NCBI GenBank assembly: GCA_905181815.1 | Contig: CAJIZA010000007.1 | Coordinates: forward strand, 62,001-126,000 | Source: an uncultured Planktomarina sp. | GTDB taxonomy: Bacteria; Pseudomonadota; Alphaproteobacteria; Rhodobacterales; Rhodobacteraceae | Direction: 5' to 3' | DNA: 64,000 bases | In this document: positions 8,515 through 17,152 of the stretch, piece by piece | Layout: every line of letters begins with the position of its first letter | Numbering within the stretch: position 1 is the first letter of the stretch | Translations under genes and position numbers: made by a program | The notes under the pieces: generated by a model | What the model was told of the DNA's origin: nothing | The model's input: the letters and a program-made list of their open reading frames with translations, nothing else | Database searches by the model: none

Positions 8515-9654
8515 TCACGCTTTAAACTCAGCGCGAAGAGCTTCGGTTTGCGCGCCCAAATTCGGCACTTTCTGTCCAGATCCGGCATGGCTTGTCACCG
8601 GCAAAGCGGCCAAAGAAACATCACAATCGCCAATCTGTGCCACGGAATTGCGCAAAAATGGATGGTCCGACAGATCCGCCACAGAATTGAGTTGCGCATT
8701 GGCAATTTGCGCCGCATCCAGCCGGTCCACCATCTCAGCGGCGGTGAACTGTGCAAAACAATCCGCCACGATGGCATCCAGCGCATCACGATGGGCATAT
8801 CGCTCCGGATTTTCAGAAAATCTGGGATCATGGGGCAACTCCGGTCGCTGCAAGACCTGGCTGCATAGAGCCGCAAATTCTCGGTTGCTTTGCACTGAAA
8901 TTAAAACCTGTGCACGGTCACGACATTCAAAGGCGCCATAGGGGGCAATAAAGGAATGTTTCAATCCCGAGCGCGCCGGAGCGCCGCCCATATAGCGATG
9001 TGCCAACAGCGGCATATTCATCCAATCGGCCAGCACATCAAACATGGAAATTTCCAAATCAATGCCCTGCCCCGTGCGCGCCCGTTGGATCAAGGCGCGC
9101 AGAATGGCCGAAAAGGCGGTCAAACCTGTCGAAAGATCGGTCAGGGACAGACCCACACGCGCCGGGCTTTCTGCGCTGCCAGTCACAGAACACAGACCAC
9201 TCTCCGCTTGGATTAAAAAATCATAGGCCTTCTTTTTCGCCGCCGCGCCCGATTGCCCATACCCTGAAATCATGCAGGTGATCAATCCGGGGTTGTCACG
9301 TCGCAGCTCTGCGCCGCCGAGCCCCATTCGCGCCACCGAACCGGGTGCAAGGTTGGAGACAAAGACATCAGCCTTGACCAGCATACGGTGCATGAGCGTT
9401 AAGTCATCGGGATCTTTGAGGTTCAAGCAAATCGATTCCTTGCCGCGGTTCAGCCAGGCAAAAATCGCACTCTGCCCATTGGCGCCCGCATCATAGCCGC
9501 GGGCAAAATCCCCCTCCGGACGCTCAACCTTAATCACCCGCGCCCCAGCATCCGCCAGCATCAAACCACAATAGGGCGCCGCCACTGCCTGCTCGAGGGA
9601 GACCACCGTCATCCCTTCCAGTTCTTTATTCAACCCCATGGAATCATCATCCAT
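8515..9654 (-). CDS. CaiB/BaiF family CoA transferase
   Basis: A 379-residue class III CoA transferase, which moves CoA between carboxylic acids through an aspartyl-CoA anhydride. The catalytic Asp is Asp173 in LSLTDLSTGL. The N-terminal VVSLEQAVAAPYCGLMLADAGA and the ISGYGQSG loop are typical. The family covers formyl-, carnitine-, succinyl- and mesaconyl-CoA transferases, and I cannot choose among them. The ATG at 9654 or one five codons later are both possible. It is first in a minus-strand run with an aldehyde dehydrogenase and mtoX. Confidence 0.87.
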   Translation of the reverse strand: MDDDSMGLNKELEGMTVVSLEQAVAAPYCGLMLADAGARVIKVERPEGDFARGYDAGANGQSAIFAWLNRGKESICLNLKDPDDLTLMHRMLVKADVFVSNLAPGSVARMGLGGAELRRDNPGLITCMISGYGQSGAAAKKKAYDFLIQAESGLCSVTGSAESPARVGLSLTDLSTGLTAFSAILRALIQRARTGQGIDLEISMFDVLADWMNMPLLAHRYMGGAPARSGLKHSFIAPYGAFECRDRAQVLISVQSNREFAALCSQVLQRPELPHDPRFSENPERYAHRDALDAIVADCFAQFTAAEMVDRLDAAQIANAQLNSVADLSDHPFLRNSVAQIGDCDVSLAALPVTSHAGSGQKVPNLGAQTEALRAEFKA

Positions 9655-9793
9655 CTTTCAAGCCCATGTCCGCTATCGCGCCAGTTTGTGCCCTCGGGTC
9701 GCCAAAAGACAAGGCCAGAGGGCCGACCGTGCGCGGAAAATACCATCAATCTCCGGACCAATCGCGCTGATGTTTTGAAACTCATCTGCCTGG

Positions 9794-9812
9794 TTGCCTA
9801 TATTTTAGGCAA
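9794..9812. promoter_or_regulatory. palindrome upstream of glnK
   Basis: TTGCCTA (9794-9800) and TAGGCAA (9806-9812) form perfect 7-base arms around TATTT, about 105 bases before glnK. It could be an operator. I did not find a convincing sigma-54 -24/-12 pair in the gap 9655-9916, which otherwise holds only a likely glnK promoter and GAAAGGAAGAAG as the ribosome site. Confidence 0.4.
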
Positions 9813-9916
9813 ATCACGACATCTGCCGTTTTTTCCCAAGGTTCAAAGTTTACGCCGCTCTGCAGCAATTTGAAGGTGGTGACAGATTTACATCGGGTAG
9901 AACGAAAGGAAGAAGA

Positions 9917-10255
9917 GTGAAACTGATTATTGCAACGATCAAACCCTTCAAGCTCGAAGACGTGCGCGAAGCGGTGTCTGAGGTCGGTGTCAGCGGCATG
10001 ATGGTGAGCGAAGTCAAAGGCTTCGGCGCTCAATCTGGTCACACCGAAACATATCGAGGAGCAGAATACACGGTTAATTTTGTTCCCAAAATCAAACTTG
10101 AAATCGCCGTCACCGATGCGGCTGCGGCCGGTGTGGTGGAGGCAATCACCAAAGCGGCCAATACCGGAAAAATCGGTGATGGCAAAATTTTCGTCCTTGA
10201 CCTGGAACAAGCCCTGCGCGTGCGCACCGGCGAAACAAATGAAGAGGCTCTGTGA
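9917..10255 (+). CDS. glnK: nitrogen regulatory protein P-II
   Basis: A 112-residue PII signalling protein. It starts MKLIIATIKPFKLEDVREAV, carries the T-loop with the uridylylation site Tyr51 in RGAEYTVNF, and has the ATP/ADP-binding C-terminal segment GKIGDGKIFVLDLEQALRVRTGE. PII proteins sense 2-oxoglutarate and energy state, and GlnK-type members plug the ammonium channel AmtB. The stop codon overlaps the amtB start, the standard glnK-amtB arrangement, hence the symbol glnK rather than glnB. A strong purine-rich ribosome site lies just upstream. Confidence 0.93.
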   Translation: MKLIIATIKPFKLEDVREAVSEVGVSGMMVSEVKGFGAQSGHTETYRGAEYTVNFVPKIKLEIAVTDAAAAGVVEAITKAANTGKIGDGKIFVLDLEQALRVRTGETNEEAL

Positions 10256-11592
10256 TGCGTAGAGAGTTAACGAGTAAATTAGGAACTGTAAGTTTGGCCG
10301 CTCTGCTGCTAGCCGTTCCGCAACTGGCCGCAGCGCAGGAGGCGGATCTGACCCCGCTGAATGCCGACATCGGCTTTATTTTTACCACATTTATGTTTCT
10401 GGTCTCAGGGTTCTTGGTCTTCTTCATGGCCGCAGGTTTTGCCATGTTGGAAGCCGGTTTGGTGCGCGGCAAGAACGTGGCGATGCAGCTGACCAAAAAC
10501 ATGGCACTGTTCTCTCTGGCGTCGCTGTTCTTTTACATATTGGGATACAACCTCATGTATCCAGGCGATGGCTGGACCATTCAAAACGTGCTTGGCGCCT
10601 TTTCGGTCACCGCACTTGAGCCTGTTGGGCTCGAAGGTGTTGAAGCTGATTTGACCTACGCCTCTGTCGGCTCAGATTTTTTCTTCCAATTGATGTTCTG
10701 CGCAGCCACCGCCTCTATTGTGTCAGGCGCATTGGCCGAGCGGATCAAACTTTGGCCGTTCCTGGCCTTTGTTATCGTTCTTGTAGCCGTCATCTATCCG
10801 ATCCAAGCCAGCTGGAAATGGGGCGGTGGCTTCTTGGACGCAATGGGCTTTCAAGACTTTGCAGGCTCAACAGTTGTGCACTCCGTCGGCGGTTGGGCGG
10901 CTTTGACCGGCGCGATCATCCTTGGCCCACGCTTGGGCAAATACAAAGACGGCAAAGTAAACCCAATGCCAGGCTCAAATCTCGCATTGGCCACCTTGGG
11001 GACATTTATCCTCTGGCTCGGCTGGTTCGGCTTTAACGGTGGGTCACAACTTTACATGGACACATCTGGCAATGTGGCTGATATCAGCCGGATCTTTTCC
11101 AATACCAACACAGCGGCAGCAGCCGGTGCGGTGGCAGCGCTAATCTTGACGCAACTCCTGTACAAAAAACCTGATTTGACCATGATCTTGAATGGGGCCT
11201 TGGCAGGCTTGGTGTCCATCACTGCGGAGCCGCTGACCCCTTCACTGGTCTCAGCGACCCTGATCGGTGCTGTTGGCGGTGTCATCGTCGTCTTCGCCGT
11301 GCCGCTTCTGGATCGCTTGAAGATTGATGATGTGGTAGGGGCCATCCCGGTGCACCTCTTCGCAGGCATCTGGGGAACTCTGGCCGTTTGCTTCACCAAC
11401 AGCGCGGCCAGCTTCTCAGTTCAACTGACATCAATCGTCATCGTCGGTGCTTTTGTGACTGTGGCCTCCGCCGTGGTTTGGTTGCTGCTCAAAGCGATGT
11501 TCGGCCTGCGGGTCAGTGAGGAGGCCGAAATCACCGGTCTAGACCGCAGCGAGCTGGGCATGGAAGCCTATCCGGAATTCTCGGGTAGCTAA
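10255..11592 (+). CDS. amtB: ammonium transporter
   Basis: About 445 residues: a signal peptide (LAALLLAVPQLAAA, cleavage near AQEAD) followed by eleven hydrophobic helices of the Amt/Rh family. Typical blocks are AGFAMLEAGLVRGKN, SGALAERIK, GSTVVHSVGGWAALTGA with the first pore histidine, and VVGAIPVHLFAGIWGTLAV with the second. It imports ammonium and is gated by GlnK from the overlapping gene. A GTG one codon earlier at 10252 is an alternative start. The pair ends at a strong intrinsic terminator. Confidence 0.95.
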   Translation: MRRELTSKLGTVSLAALLLAVPQLAAAQEADLTPLNADIGFIFTTFMFLVSGFLVFFMAAGFAMLEAGLVRGKNVAMQLTKNMALFSLASLFFYILGYNLMYPGDGWTIQNVLGAFSVTALEPVGLEGVEADLTYASVGSDFFFQLMFCAATASIVSGALAERIKLWPFLAFVIVLVAVIYPIQASWKWGGGFLDAMGFQDFAGSTVVHSVGGWAALTGAIILGPRLGKYKDGKVNPMPGSNLALATLGTFILWLGWFGFNGGSQLYMDTSGNVADISRIFSNTNTAAAAGAVAALILTQLLYKKPDLTMILNGALAGLVSITAEPLTPSLVSATLIGAVGGVIVVFAVPLLDRLKIDDVVGAIPVHLFAGIWGTLAVCFTNSAASFSVQLTSIVIVGAFVTVASAVVWLLLKAMFGLRVSEEAEITGLDRSELGMEAYPEFSGS

Positions 11593-11612
11593 TTTCTTTC
11601 CCGCCGTACTGG

Positions 11613-11646
11613 GCCCCCTGAAAGGTGACTTTCAGGGGGCTTTTCT
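11613..11646 (+). terminator. intrinsic terminator of glnK-amtB
   Basis: A perfect 12-base stem (11613-11624 with 11629-11640) with loop GTGA, followed by TTTTCT. It sits 20 bases after the amtB stop and also faces the end of the converging hpaR gene. Confidence 0.9.
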
Positions 11647-12106
11647 ATACGCGTCGCACGGGAACTGCCGGGCCCTGCTCCAATTCTGTCAAAAGATCCA
11701 ACAAAAGCTCATAGCGCTCGGCGCCAAGCTGATTTCTATAATTTGCGGCAATCTGCGTAGCCTGCACCAAATTGTCATCAATATGCTGTTGCCCGGCTGG
11801 AGAAATAACCACAGTTTGCCGCCGCCGATCCTTGGTATCTGACGCCCGGATGACGAGGCCATTTTGCGCAAGGCTTCGGATAATCCGCGATAGGCTTGGC
11901 ATCAACAAACAGGCTTGCCGTGCAATCTCTGTCAAATCCTGCGGGCCAAATTCAGACAATATACGCAGCACCCGCCATTGCTGTTCGGTCAAACCAGAAG
12001 CTCGCAGCATATCGCGGATCGGCGCCATGACCTTTTCACGCGATCGCATCAAGGCAATTGGTAAAGACCGCCGTGTCGAGGGAAGCTGAAGCTTGGTTCT
12101 GGCCAT
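11645..12106 (-). CDS. hpaR: MarR-family regulator, HpaR type
   Basis: About 153 residues with a winged-helix MarR fold: helix block GLTEQQWRVLRILSEFG, recognition region TEIARQACLLMPSLSRIIRSL and wing DTKDRRRQTVVISPAGQQ. The pattern matches HpaR, which represses homoprotocatechuate genes and is released by the aromatic substrate. The ATG at 12106 is chosen because family members begin just here; an upstream in-frame start would add 17 residues of low quality. It is divergent from hpaE, with a 20-base near-palindrome between them. Confidence 0.82.
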   Translation of the reverse strand: MARTKLQLPSTRRSLPIALMRSREKVMAPIRDMLRASGLTEQQWRVLRILSEFGPQDLTEIARQACLLMPSLSRIIRSLAQNGLVIRASDTKDRRRQTVVISPAGQQHIDDNLVQATQIAANYRNQLGAERYELLLDLLTELEQGPAVPVRRV

Positions 12107-12147
12107 TGACGCACCTATGAATTGCCGTGCAATGTTATTTAAAAATA

Positions 12148-12153
12148 TTGACA
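12148..12153 (+). promoter_or_regulatory. possible -35 box for hpaE
   Basis: A consensus TTGACA on the plus strand, 73 bases before hpaE. The matching -10 element is not clear, so a start site cannot be fixed. The near-palindromic operator lies downstream of it, where a repressor could block transcription. Confidence 0.3.
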
Positions 12154-12180
12154 GCACAATAAAAAATCAGAACACTCCAT

Positions 12181-12200
12181 TTAGTTAACATGTTACCTAA
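12181..12200. promoter_or_regulatory. probable HpaR operator
   Basis: A 20-base inverted repeat with nine of ten positions matching per half: TTAGTTAACA against the complement of TGTTACCTAA. It lies between the divergent hpaR and hpaE genes, 26 bases before hpaE. Size and symmetry fit MarR-family sites, so binding by HpaR is inferred. Confidence 0.6.
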
Positions 12201-12225
12201 AATCTAGGGTTGAAAGAGAGCTGCG

Positions 12226-13734
12226 ATGTCCGCGTTGGAACAAAATATCAAAAAACTCAATGACCATTTGGCGCGCTTCCAGCGCAGTGGCATCCTGCAC
12301 CGGATCGCGGGGGCGGATCATGCGGGCGGCGGCGGTGTCTTTGAAACCCTCTCCCCAGTGGATAAATCCACAATCTGCCAAGTGGCGCGCGGCGACGCAG
12401 GCGATATTGATAAGGCAGCCACAGCAGCCAAAGCGGCCTTTCCAACCTGGCGCGATATGCCCGCCAAACAGCGCAAGGCCATTTTGATCAAAATTGCCGA
12501 GGGCATTGAAGCCCGCGCCGAAGAAATCGCACTCTGCGAATGCTGGGACACCGGCCAGGCCTGGCGCTTCATGTCAAAAGCGGCCATTCGCGGGGCGGAA
12601 AACTTTCGATATTTTGCCGATCAAGTGGAGGCCGCTCGAGATGGGCAGCATTTGCAATCGACCACATTGATGAACATCACCACAAGGGTGCCCATCGGCC
12701 CAGTGGGTGTGATTACCCCTTGGAATACGCCCTTTATGCTCTCTACATGGAAAATTGCCCCTGCCCTCGCAGCCGGTTGCACTGTGGTTCATAAGCCCGC
12801 AGAGGCCTCGCCGCTCACGGCCCGGATCTTGGTGGAAATTGCCGAAGAGGCCGGCCTGCCTACCGGGGTTCTGAACACGGTGCAAGGCTATGGCGAGGAT
12901 GCCGGCAAGGCGCTCACAGAACATCCTGACATCAAGGCCATCGCTTTTGTAGGGGAAAGCCGTACCGGTTCTATGATTGCCAAACAGGGCGCAGATACGC
13001 TGAAGAAGACACATTTCGAATTGGGCGGCAAAAACCCCGTCATCGTCTTTGAAGATGCGGATTTGGAACGTGCTTTGGATGCGGTGATCTTCATGATCTA
13101 TTCCATCAACGGCGAACGCTGCACCTCCTCCTCACGGCTTTTGATACATGAGAGCATCAAAGACGCTTTTGAAGCCCGGTTGATTGAGCGGGTCAATAAG
13201 ATCAAAGTCGGCCACCCACTCGATCCTGCCACTGAAATCGGCCCGCTGATCAGCGAAGAGCATTTCGCTAAGGTCACCTCCTATTTCGATATTGCCAAAA
13301 ACGATGGGGCCAAAGTGGCCGCTGGCGGGGAGGTTCTTGGCGATACCGGATATTTCATCCGCCCAACCCTCTTTACGGAGGCGCATAATGCCATGCGCAT
13401 TGCACGAGAAGAAATTTTTGGCCCGGTTCTTACCTCCATTTCATTTGCCCGTGAAGATCAGGCCCTGCAGATTGCAAATGACACGCCCTACGGGCTCACC
13501 GCCTACCTGTGGACCAATGACCTGACCCGCGCGCTGCGATTTACCGACAAGCTTGAGGCGGGCATGATCTGGGTAAATAGCGAAAACGTCCGGCACCTGC
13601 CCACCCCCTTTGGTGGCGTCAAGGCCAGCGGAATTGGCCGCGACGGTGGCGATTGGAGCTTTGAATTTTATATGGAGCAAAAGCACATTGGTTTTGCCAC
13701 CGGAGCCCATAAAATTTCACGCCTAGGCGTCTGA
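12226..13734 (+). CDS. hpaE: 5-carboxymethyl-2-hydroxymuconate semialdehyde dehydrogenase
   Basis: A 502-residue aldehyde dehydrogenase. General base Glu265 is in FELGGKNP and nucleophile Cys299 in NGERCTSSSR; the TPWNTPFMLSTWK block is characteristic of HpaE and related muconate semialdehyde dehydrogenases. It would oxidise the ring-cleavage product of homoprotocatechuate with NAD+. Assignment rests on the neighbours as much as on the sequence: HpaR-type regulator upstream and a homoprotocatechuate dioxygenase 23 bases downstream. The remaining pathway genes (hpaF, G, H, I) are not in the window. Confidence 0.87.
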   Translation: MSALEQNIKKLNDHLARFQRSGILHRIAGADHAGGGGVFETLSPVDKSTICQVARGDAGDIDKAATAAKAAFPTWRDMPAKQRKAILIKIAEGIEARAEEIALCECWDTGQAWRFMSKAAIRGAENFRYFADQVEAARDGQHLQSTTLMNITTRVPIGPVGVITPWNTPFMLSTWKIAPALAAGCTVVHKPAEASPLTARILVEIAEEAGLPTGVLNTVQGYGEDAGKALTEHPDIKAIAFVGESRTGSMIAKQGADTLKKTHFELGGKNPVIVFEDADLERALDAVIFMIYSINGERCTSSSRLLIHESIKDAFEARLIERVNKIKVGHPLDPATEIGPLISEEHFAKVTSYFDIAKNDGAKVAAGGEVLGDTGYFIRPTLFTEAHNAMRIAREEIFGPVLTSISFAREDQALQIANDTPYGLTAYLWTNDLTRALRFTDKLEAGMIWVNSENVRHLPTPFGGVKASGIGRDGGDWSFEFYMEQKHIGFATGAHKISRLGV

Positions 13735-13757
13735 CCTCAGAATTAAAGGAGCCCAAA

Positions 13758-14741
13758 ATGCCAGTTCCCATCCCAAACCTTTACCCAAGCTTCAACACCG
13801 TCCGCCTCAGCCATGCCTGTCTCAACGTCGCAGATTTGGGCCGCTCAAAGACATTTTATACGGAAATTTTGGGTTTGCAGGTCTCGGATGAAACAGACAG
13901 CCATGTGTATCTGCGCGCCATGGAAGAGCGCGGCCACCACAGCGTGATTTTGCAAAAATCTGATCTTCCCGGCACGGTGGAAGTCATGGGCTTTAAGACC
14001 TATGACGAGGCAGATTTGGATCGGGCAGAAGCCGAGTTTCGTGCCAAAGGTTGCCCGACACAATGGGTCGAGCGCCCCTATCAGGGCCGAACCTTGTTGA
14101 CCGCGGATAATATTGGAATTCCTTTAGAATTTTATCACAAGATGGATCGCCTGCCCTCTCTGCACCAGAAATTTGCACTGTATCGCGGCGTGAAACCCTT
14201 GAGGATTGATCATTTCAATTGCTTCTCGCCCGATGTCGACGCCTCAGTGGCCTTTTACAATGACATTGGCTTTCGGGTGACCGAATATACTGAGGATGAA
14301 GCCAGTGGCAAACTCTGGGCCGCATGGATGCATCGCAAAGGCGGCGTGCATGATATGGCCTTCACCAATGGCCGCGGCCCTAGGTTGCACCATATCGCAT
14401 TTTGGGTGCCGACGCCGCTGAACATCATTGACCTGCTCGATCTCATGGCCACCACTGGCTATGTCAGCAACATCGAGCGCGGACCGGGGCGGCATGGCAT
14501 TTCAAACGCCTTTTTCCTTTATATCCTGGACCCAGATGCGCATCGCATCGAAATCTATTGCTCAGATTATCAAACTGTGGACCCCGATCACGAGCCAATC
14601 AAGTGGGACCTCAAAGATCCGCAACGGCAAACCCTGTGGGGCGCGGCGGCGCCAAAAAGCTGGTTTGAACATGGCACAGAGTTCACGGAGGTTGCGCCGC
14701 ACGACAGCGCCTTGAACGCTACACCGATTATCGCGCCGTAA
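13758..14741 (+). CDS. hpaD: 3,4-dihydroxyphenylacetate 2,3-dioxygenase
   Basis: A 327-residue type I extradiol dioxygenase with two vicinal-oxygen-chelate modules. Metal ligands fit His152 (RIDHFN), His212 (RLHHIAFW) and Glu265 (HRIEIYC), with His198 (VHD) as the second-sphere acid-base residue; these align with the homoprotocatechuate dioxygenase of Brevibacterium by a two- or three-residue shift. It cleaves homoprotocatechuate next to the hydroxyl groups. AAAGGAG precedes the ATG. It is the second gene of the hpaE-hpaD unit and converges on pcaB with an 11-base gap. Confidence 0.88.
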   Translation: MPVPIPNLYPSFNTVRLSHACLNVADLGRSKTFYTEILGLQVSDETDSHVYLRAMEERGHHSVILQKSDLPGTVEVMGFKTYDEADLDRAEAEFRAKGCPTQWVERPYQGRTLLTADNIGIPLEFYHKMDRLPSLHQKFALYRGVKPLRIDHFNCFSPDVDASVAFYNDIGFRVTEYTEDEASGKLWAAWMHRKGGVHDMAFTNGRGPRLHHIAFWVPTPLNIIDLLDLMATTGYVSNIERGPGRHGISNAFFLYILDPDAHRIEIYCSDYQTVDPDHEPIKWDLKDPQRQTLWGAAAPKSWFEHGTEFTEVAPHDSALNATPIIAP

Positions 14742-14752
14742 GTGCCTCGCGC

Positions 14753-15757
14753 TCAAGTGCCGATTGTTTTAACTTGGGCCAGCAGCTCTTGTGCCGCCCT
14801 GAGCCCTCTTGCGGTGCTGTGCAGAATCGCAGGCAAAATCATCCATTCCAACGCCCAAGCCGCCCCAGAGCGCTCTTGCTCGTGGATCAAGGCCTGATGC
14901 ATCCCACCGAGCTGAACAGAATTATAGCGCGCCAGGGTGACCAATAGCTCTGCCAAAATTGGGTTTTGCTTATGAGACATGGCCGAGGAAGAGCCGCCTG
15001 CGCGCAAGCGCATCTCATCCACGCCTTGCTGGGTCATAAGCGAAATATCCATGCCCATTTTGCCTAAGCTGCCAGACACCAGCGACAGCCAACTGGCCAA
15101 TTCGCCAAATCCATCGCGCATGGCGTGCCAGCTTTTGTCCGGCGCGGCCAATCCCAACTGCGCCGCAAGCGCAGCCCCGCCCGTAGCAAGCCCCACCGGG
15201 CCGCCACATTGCACTCTCAGCACACGAGGGGAAAGTTCATCGAGCCGTTCGAGGTGGCGCTCCAAGGGCATCCGCCAAGTGGCAAGGCGATCTGCAACGG
15301 TGATCGGAAGCGCGGCCTGCATGCGCGTGCGCCCCATAAAGGCAGCGCCGCCATGCGCTTGCGTCAATTGCGCCAAATCCGCCTGCAAAGCGATCAATCC
15401 CTGTTGGAACATCGGTAAAATATCCTTCAAGGATAAAACCAGGGCCGTATCCATCACGTCTTGGCTGGTCAGCCCTCGGTGAATATCCCCATGCAGCTCT
15501 GGCGAGATCTGCGCCTTGAGACAGCGCACCAACTGAGGAACAGGCAACCCATCCGTGGCCGTTCCCTCTGTCAAATCCTCCGGGCGTATCTGGGTAGCCT
15601 CAATCGCGCAGGCCGCAGACTCATTGCCCAATGACCGACTGTGAGCCGCTTCAATGCGTAGCATATGCGCCAATTGCACCTCAGCAGACAGGTGCTCCGC
15701 GACGCGTTTATCGCCAAACAGGCCTGTCATCCAGGCATGGTCAAATACCGACGTCAT
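14753..15757 (-). CDS. pcaB: 3-carboxy-cis,cis-muconate cycloisomerase
   Basis: A 334-residue member of the fumarase/argininosuccinate lyase superfamily. The signature loop is GGSSSAMSHKQNP, and GLTSQDVMDTALVLSL is the second conserved region. It would convert 3-carboxymuconate to 4-carboxymuconolactone in protocatechuate breakdown. It is shorter than the 450-residue Pseudomonas enzyme, lacking the C-terminal domain, as in other roseobacters. Its ATG overlaps the stop of the upstream BKACE gene, so it is the last gene of the pcaCHG-BKACE-pcaB operon. Confidence 0.88.
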   Translation of the reverse strand: MTSVFDHAWMTGLFGDKRVAEHLSAEVQLAHMLRIEAAHSRSLGNESAACAIEATQIRPEDLTEGTATDGLPVPQLVRCLKAQISPELHGDIHRGLTSQDVMDTALVLSLKDILPMFQQGLIALQADLAQLTQAHGGAAFMGRTRMQAALPITVADRLATWRMPLERHLERLDELSPRVLRVQCGGPVGLATGGAALAAQLGLAAPDKSWHAMRDGFGELASWLSLVSGSLGKMGMDISLMTQQGVDEMRLRAGGSSSAMSHKQNPILAELLVTLARYNSVQLGGMHQALIHEQERSGAAWALEWMILPAILHSTARGLRAAQELLAQVKTIGT

Positions 15758-16596
15758 ACGGCCCGCAAACCAAGAATTTCGCGCGCTTGCGCCGGGCTTG
15801 CGACCGGGCGCTCATAGCGGGTGCAAAGTTCAGCGGCACGGGCGATCAAAGCTGCATTCGACGGGGCAAGCGTGCTGCGGTCGAGGCGCACATTGTCCTC
15901 AAGCCCAGCGCGGGTATGGCCACCTGCCGCGATGGCCCATTCATTCACAACCAATTGATTGGGCCCGATACCCGCGGCGCACCACTCAGCTTGAGGCGCG
16001 CGCGCTTGCATCTGCGCCACATAAAAATCAAAAATCACTCGATCTGACGGCATGGCATTTTTCACACCCATGACAAATTGCACATAGAGCTTGCCGAATA
16101 GTTTCCCCTCGTCATGCAGGCGCACAGCTTGCAAGATATGTGAAAGATCAAAGGCTTCAACTTCTGGAACCACATTATATTTTTGCATTTCACTGGCCAG
16201 CCAAGCTACTAAATCTGGCGGGTTCTCGTAAACCCGTGTGGGAAAGTTATTCGAGCCGACAGATAGGGAAGCCATATCCGGTCGCAACGACAACATTCCG
16301 CCACGCTCCTGCCCCGCGCCAGAACGGCCTCCAGTTGAAAACTGAATGATGACCTCCGGGCAATGCCCGCGCAACTCTTCTTGCAGGCGGGCAAATTTTT
16401 CCGGATCGCTGCTCGGTGTTTCATCGGCATTGCGCACATGGGCATGAATAATCGAGGCTCCCGCCTCCACCGCCGCCAAGCTGCTCTCCAACTGCTCAGA
16501 AATACTGATGGGCACAGCTGGGTTGGCCGCTTTTGTCGGCACCGAACCGGTGATGGCGCAGCACAAAATGCAGGGTTTGTTCTGCAGATCAGACAT
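15754..16596 (-). CDS. beta-keto acid cleavage enzyme (BKACE, DUF849)
   Basis: A 280-residue zinc TIM-barrel enzyme of the BKACE family, which condenses a beta-keto acid with acetyl-CoA and splits it into acetoacetate and a CoA ester. Visible motifs are CAITGSVPTKAANPAVPIS, the metal-binding IHAHVRN, EVEAFDLSH and GGHTRAGLEDN. Embedded between pcaG and pcaB with overlapping ends, it most likely acts on beta-ketoadipate to give succinyl-CoA and acetoacetate, a reaction recorded for some family members. That would replace pcaI, pcaJ and pcaF, none of which are seen in the window. Substrate is inferred from context. Confidence 0.85.
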   Translation of the reverse strand: MSDLQNKPCILCCAITGSVPTKAANPAVPISISEQLESSLAAVEAGASIIHAHVRNADETPSSDPEKFARLQEELRGHCPEVIIQFSTGGRSGAGQERGGMLSLRPDMASLSVGSNNFPTRVYENPPDLVAWLASEMQKYNVVPEVEAFDLSHILQAVRLHDEGKLFGKLYVQFVMGVKNAMPSDRVIFDFYVAQMQARAPQAEWCAAGIGPNQLVVNEWAIAAGGHTRAGLEDNVRLDRSTLAPSNAALIARAAELCTRYERPVASPAQAREILGLRAV

Positions 16597-17152
16597 TCAT
16601 AAATACCGTTTCCTTTTCACCTTGCAGGTGAATGTTGAAGATGTAGCCATCTCCACCGGATCGTTGGGCGATCAAACTAGATCTGCGGCTGGGATCTTTA
16701 ATCGACGCCAGTATGGGATCTTGCCCCTGGGGTTCATCTTCAAAATAAATCCGTGTGTGCAGCCCCAAATTGATCCCACGCGCCACAACCCAAACCTTCA
16801 CATGCGCAGCCTCTTCACCTGTGGCTGCGGGTAGAATCGTCTCCAGCCGATAGCGGCCCGCGTCAGCATCCACCGCTCGGCGGGCCCAGCCGCCAGATGG
16901 GCCATTGGCGCCGTAGCGGCCATTGGAATCGGCCTGCCAAAACTCAAGCATAGCATCCAAGACTGGATCACCAGTCCCATCAAAAACTTGCCCCACGATG
17001 ACTATTCTGCGCCCCGGGACATTGGGCGGAAAGATATCCGCGCCCAAATCATAACCACCATACATATCTTTCAACCCAGCAACGCTGGGGGTACAGCCGA
17101 TATGCACATAGGGGCCGGCGGTTTGAGATGCGCTTTGCAAGCAGGACATCAA
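16589..17152 (-). CDS. pcaG: protocatechuate 3,4-dioxygenase, alpha subunit
   Basis: A 187-residue intradiol dioxygenase alpha chain. It has the typical TAGPYVHIG start, the GADIFPPNV region and EFWQADSNGRYG, but lacks the two-histidine iron motif, as expected for the non-catalytic alpha subunit. It pairs with PcaH to cleave protocatechuate to 3-carboxymuconate. The start overlaps the pcaH stop by four bases and the stop overlaps the BKACE start by eight. Confidence 0.93.
   Translation of the reverse strand: MMSCLQSASQTAGPYVHIGCTPSVAGLKDMYGGYDLGADIFPPNVPGRRIVIVGQVFDGTGDPVLDAMLEFWQADSNGRYGANGPSGGWARRAVDADAGRYRLETILPAATGEEAAHVKVWVVARGINLGLHTRIYFEDEPQGQDPILASIKDPSRRSSLIAQRSGGDGYIFNIHLQGEKETVFMNV

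Noticed and set aside
9655-9916. Sigma-54 promoter for glnK
   Set aside because: No TGGCAC-N5-TTGC-like pair with correct spacing could be found by eye.
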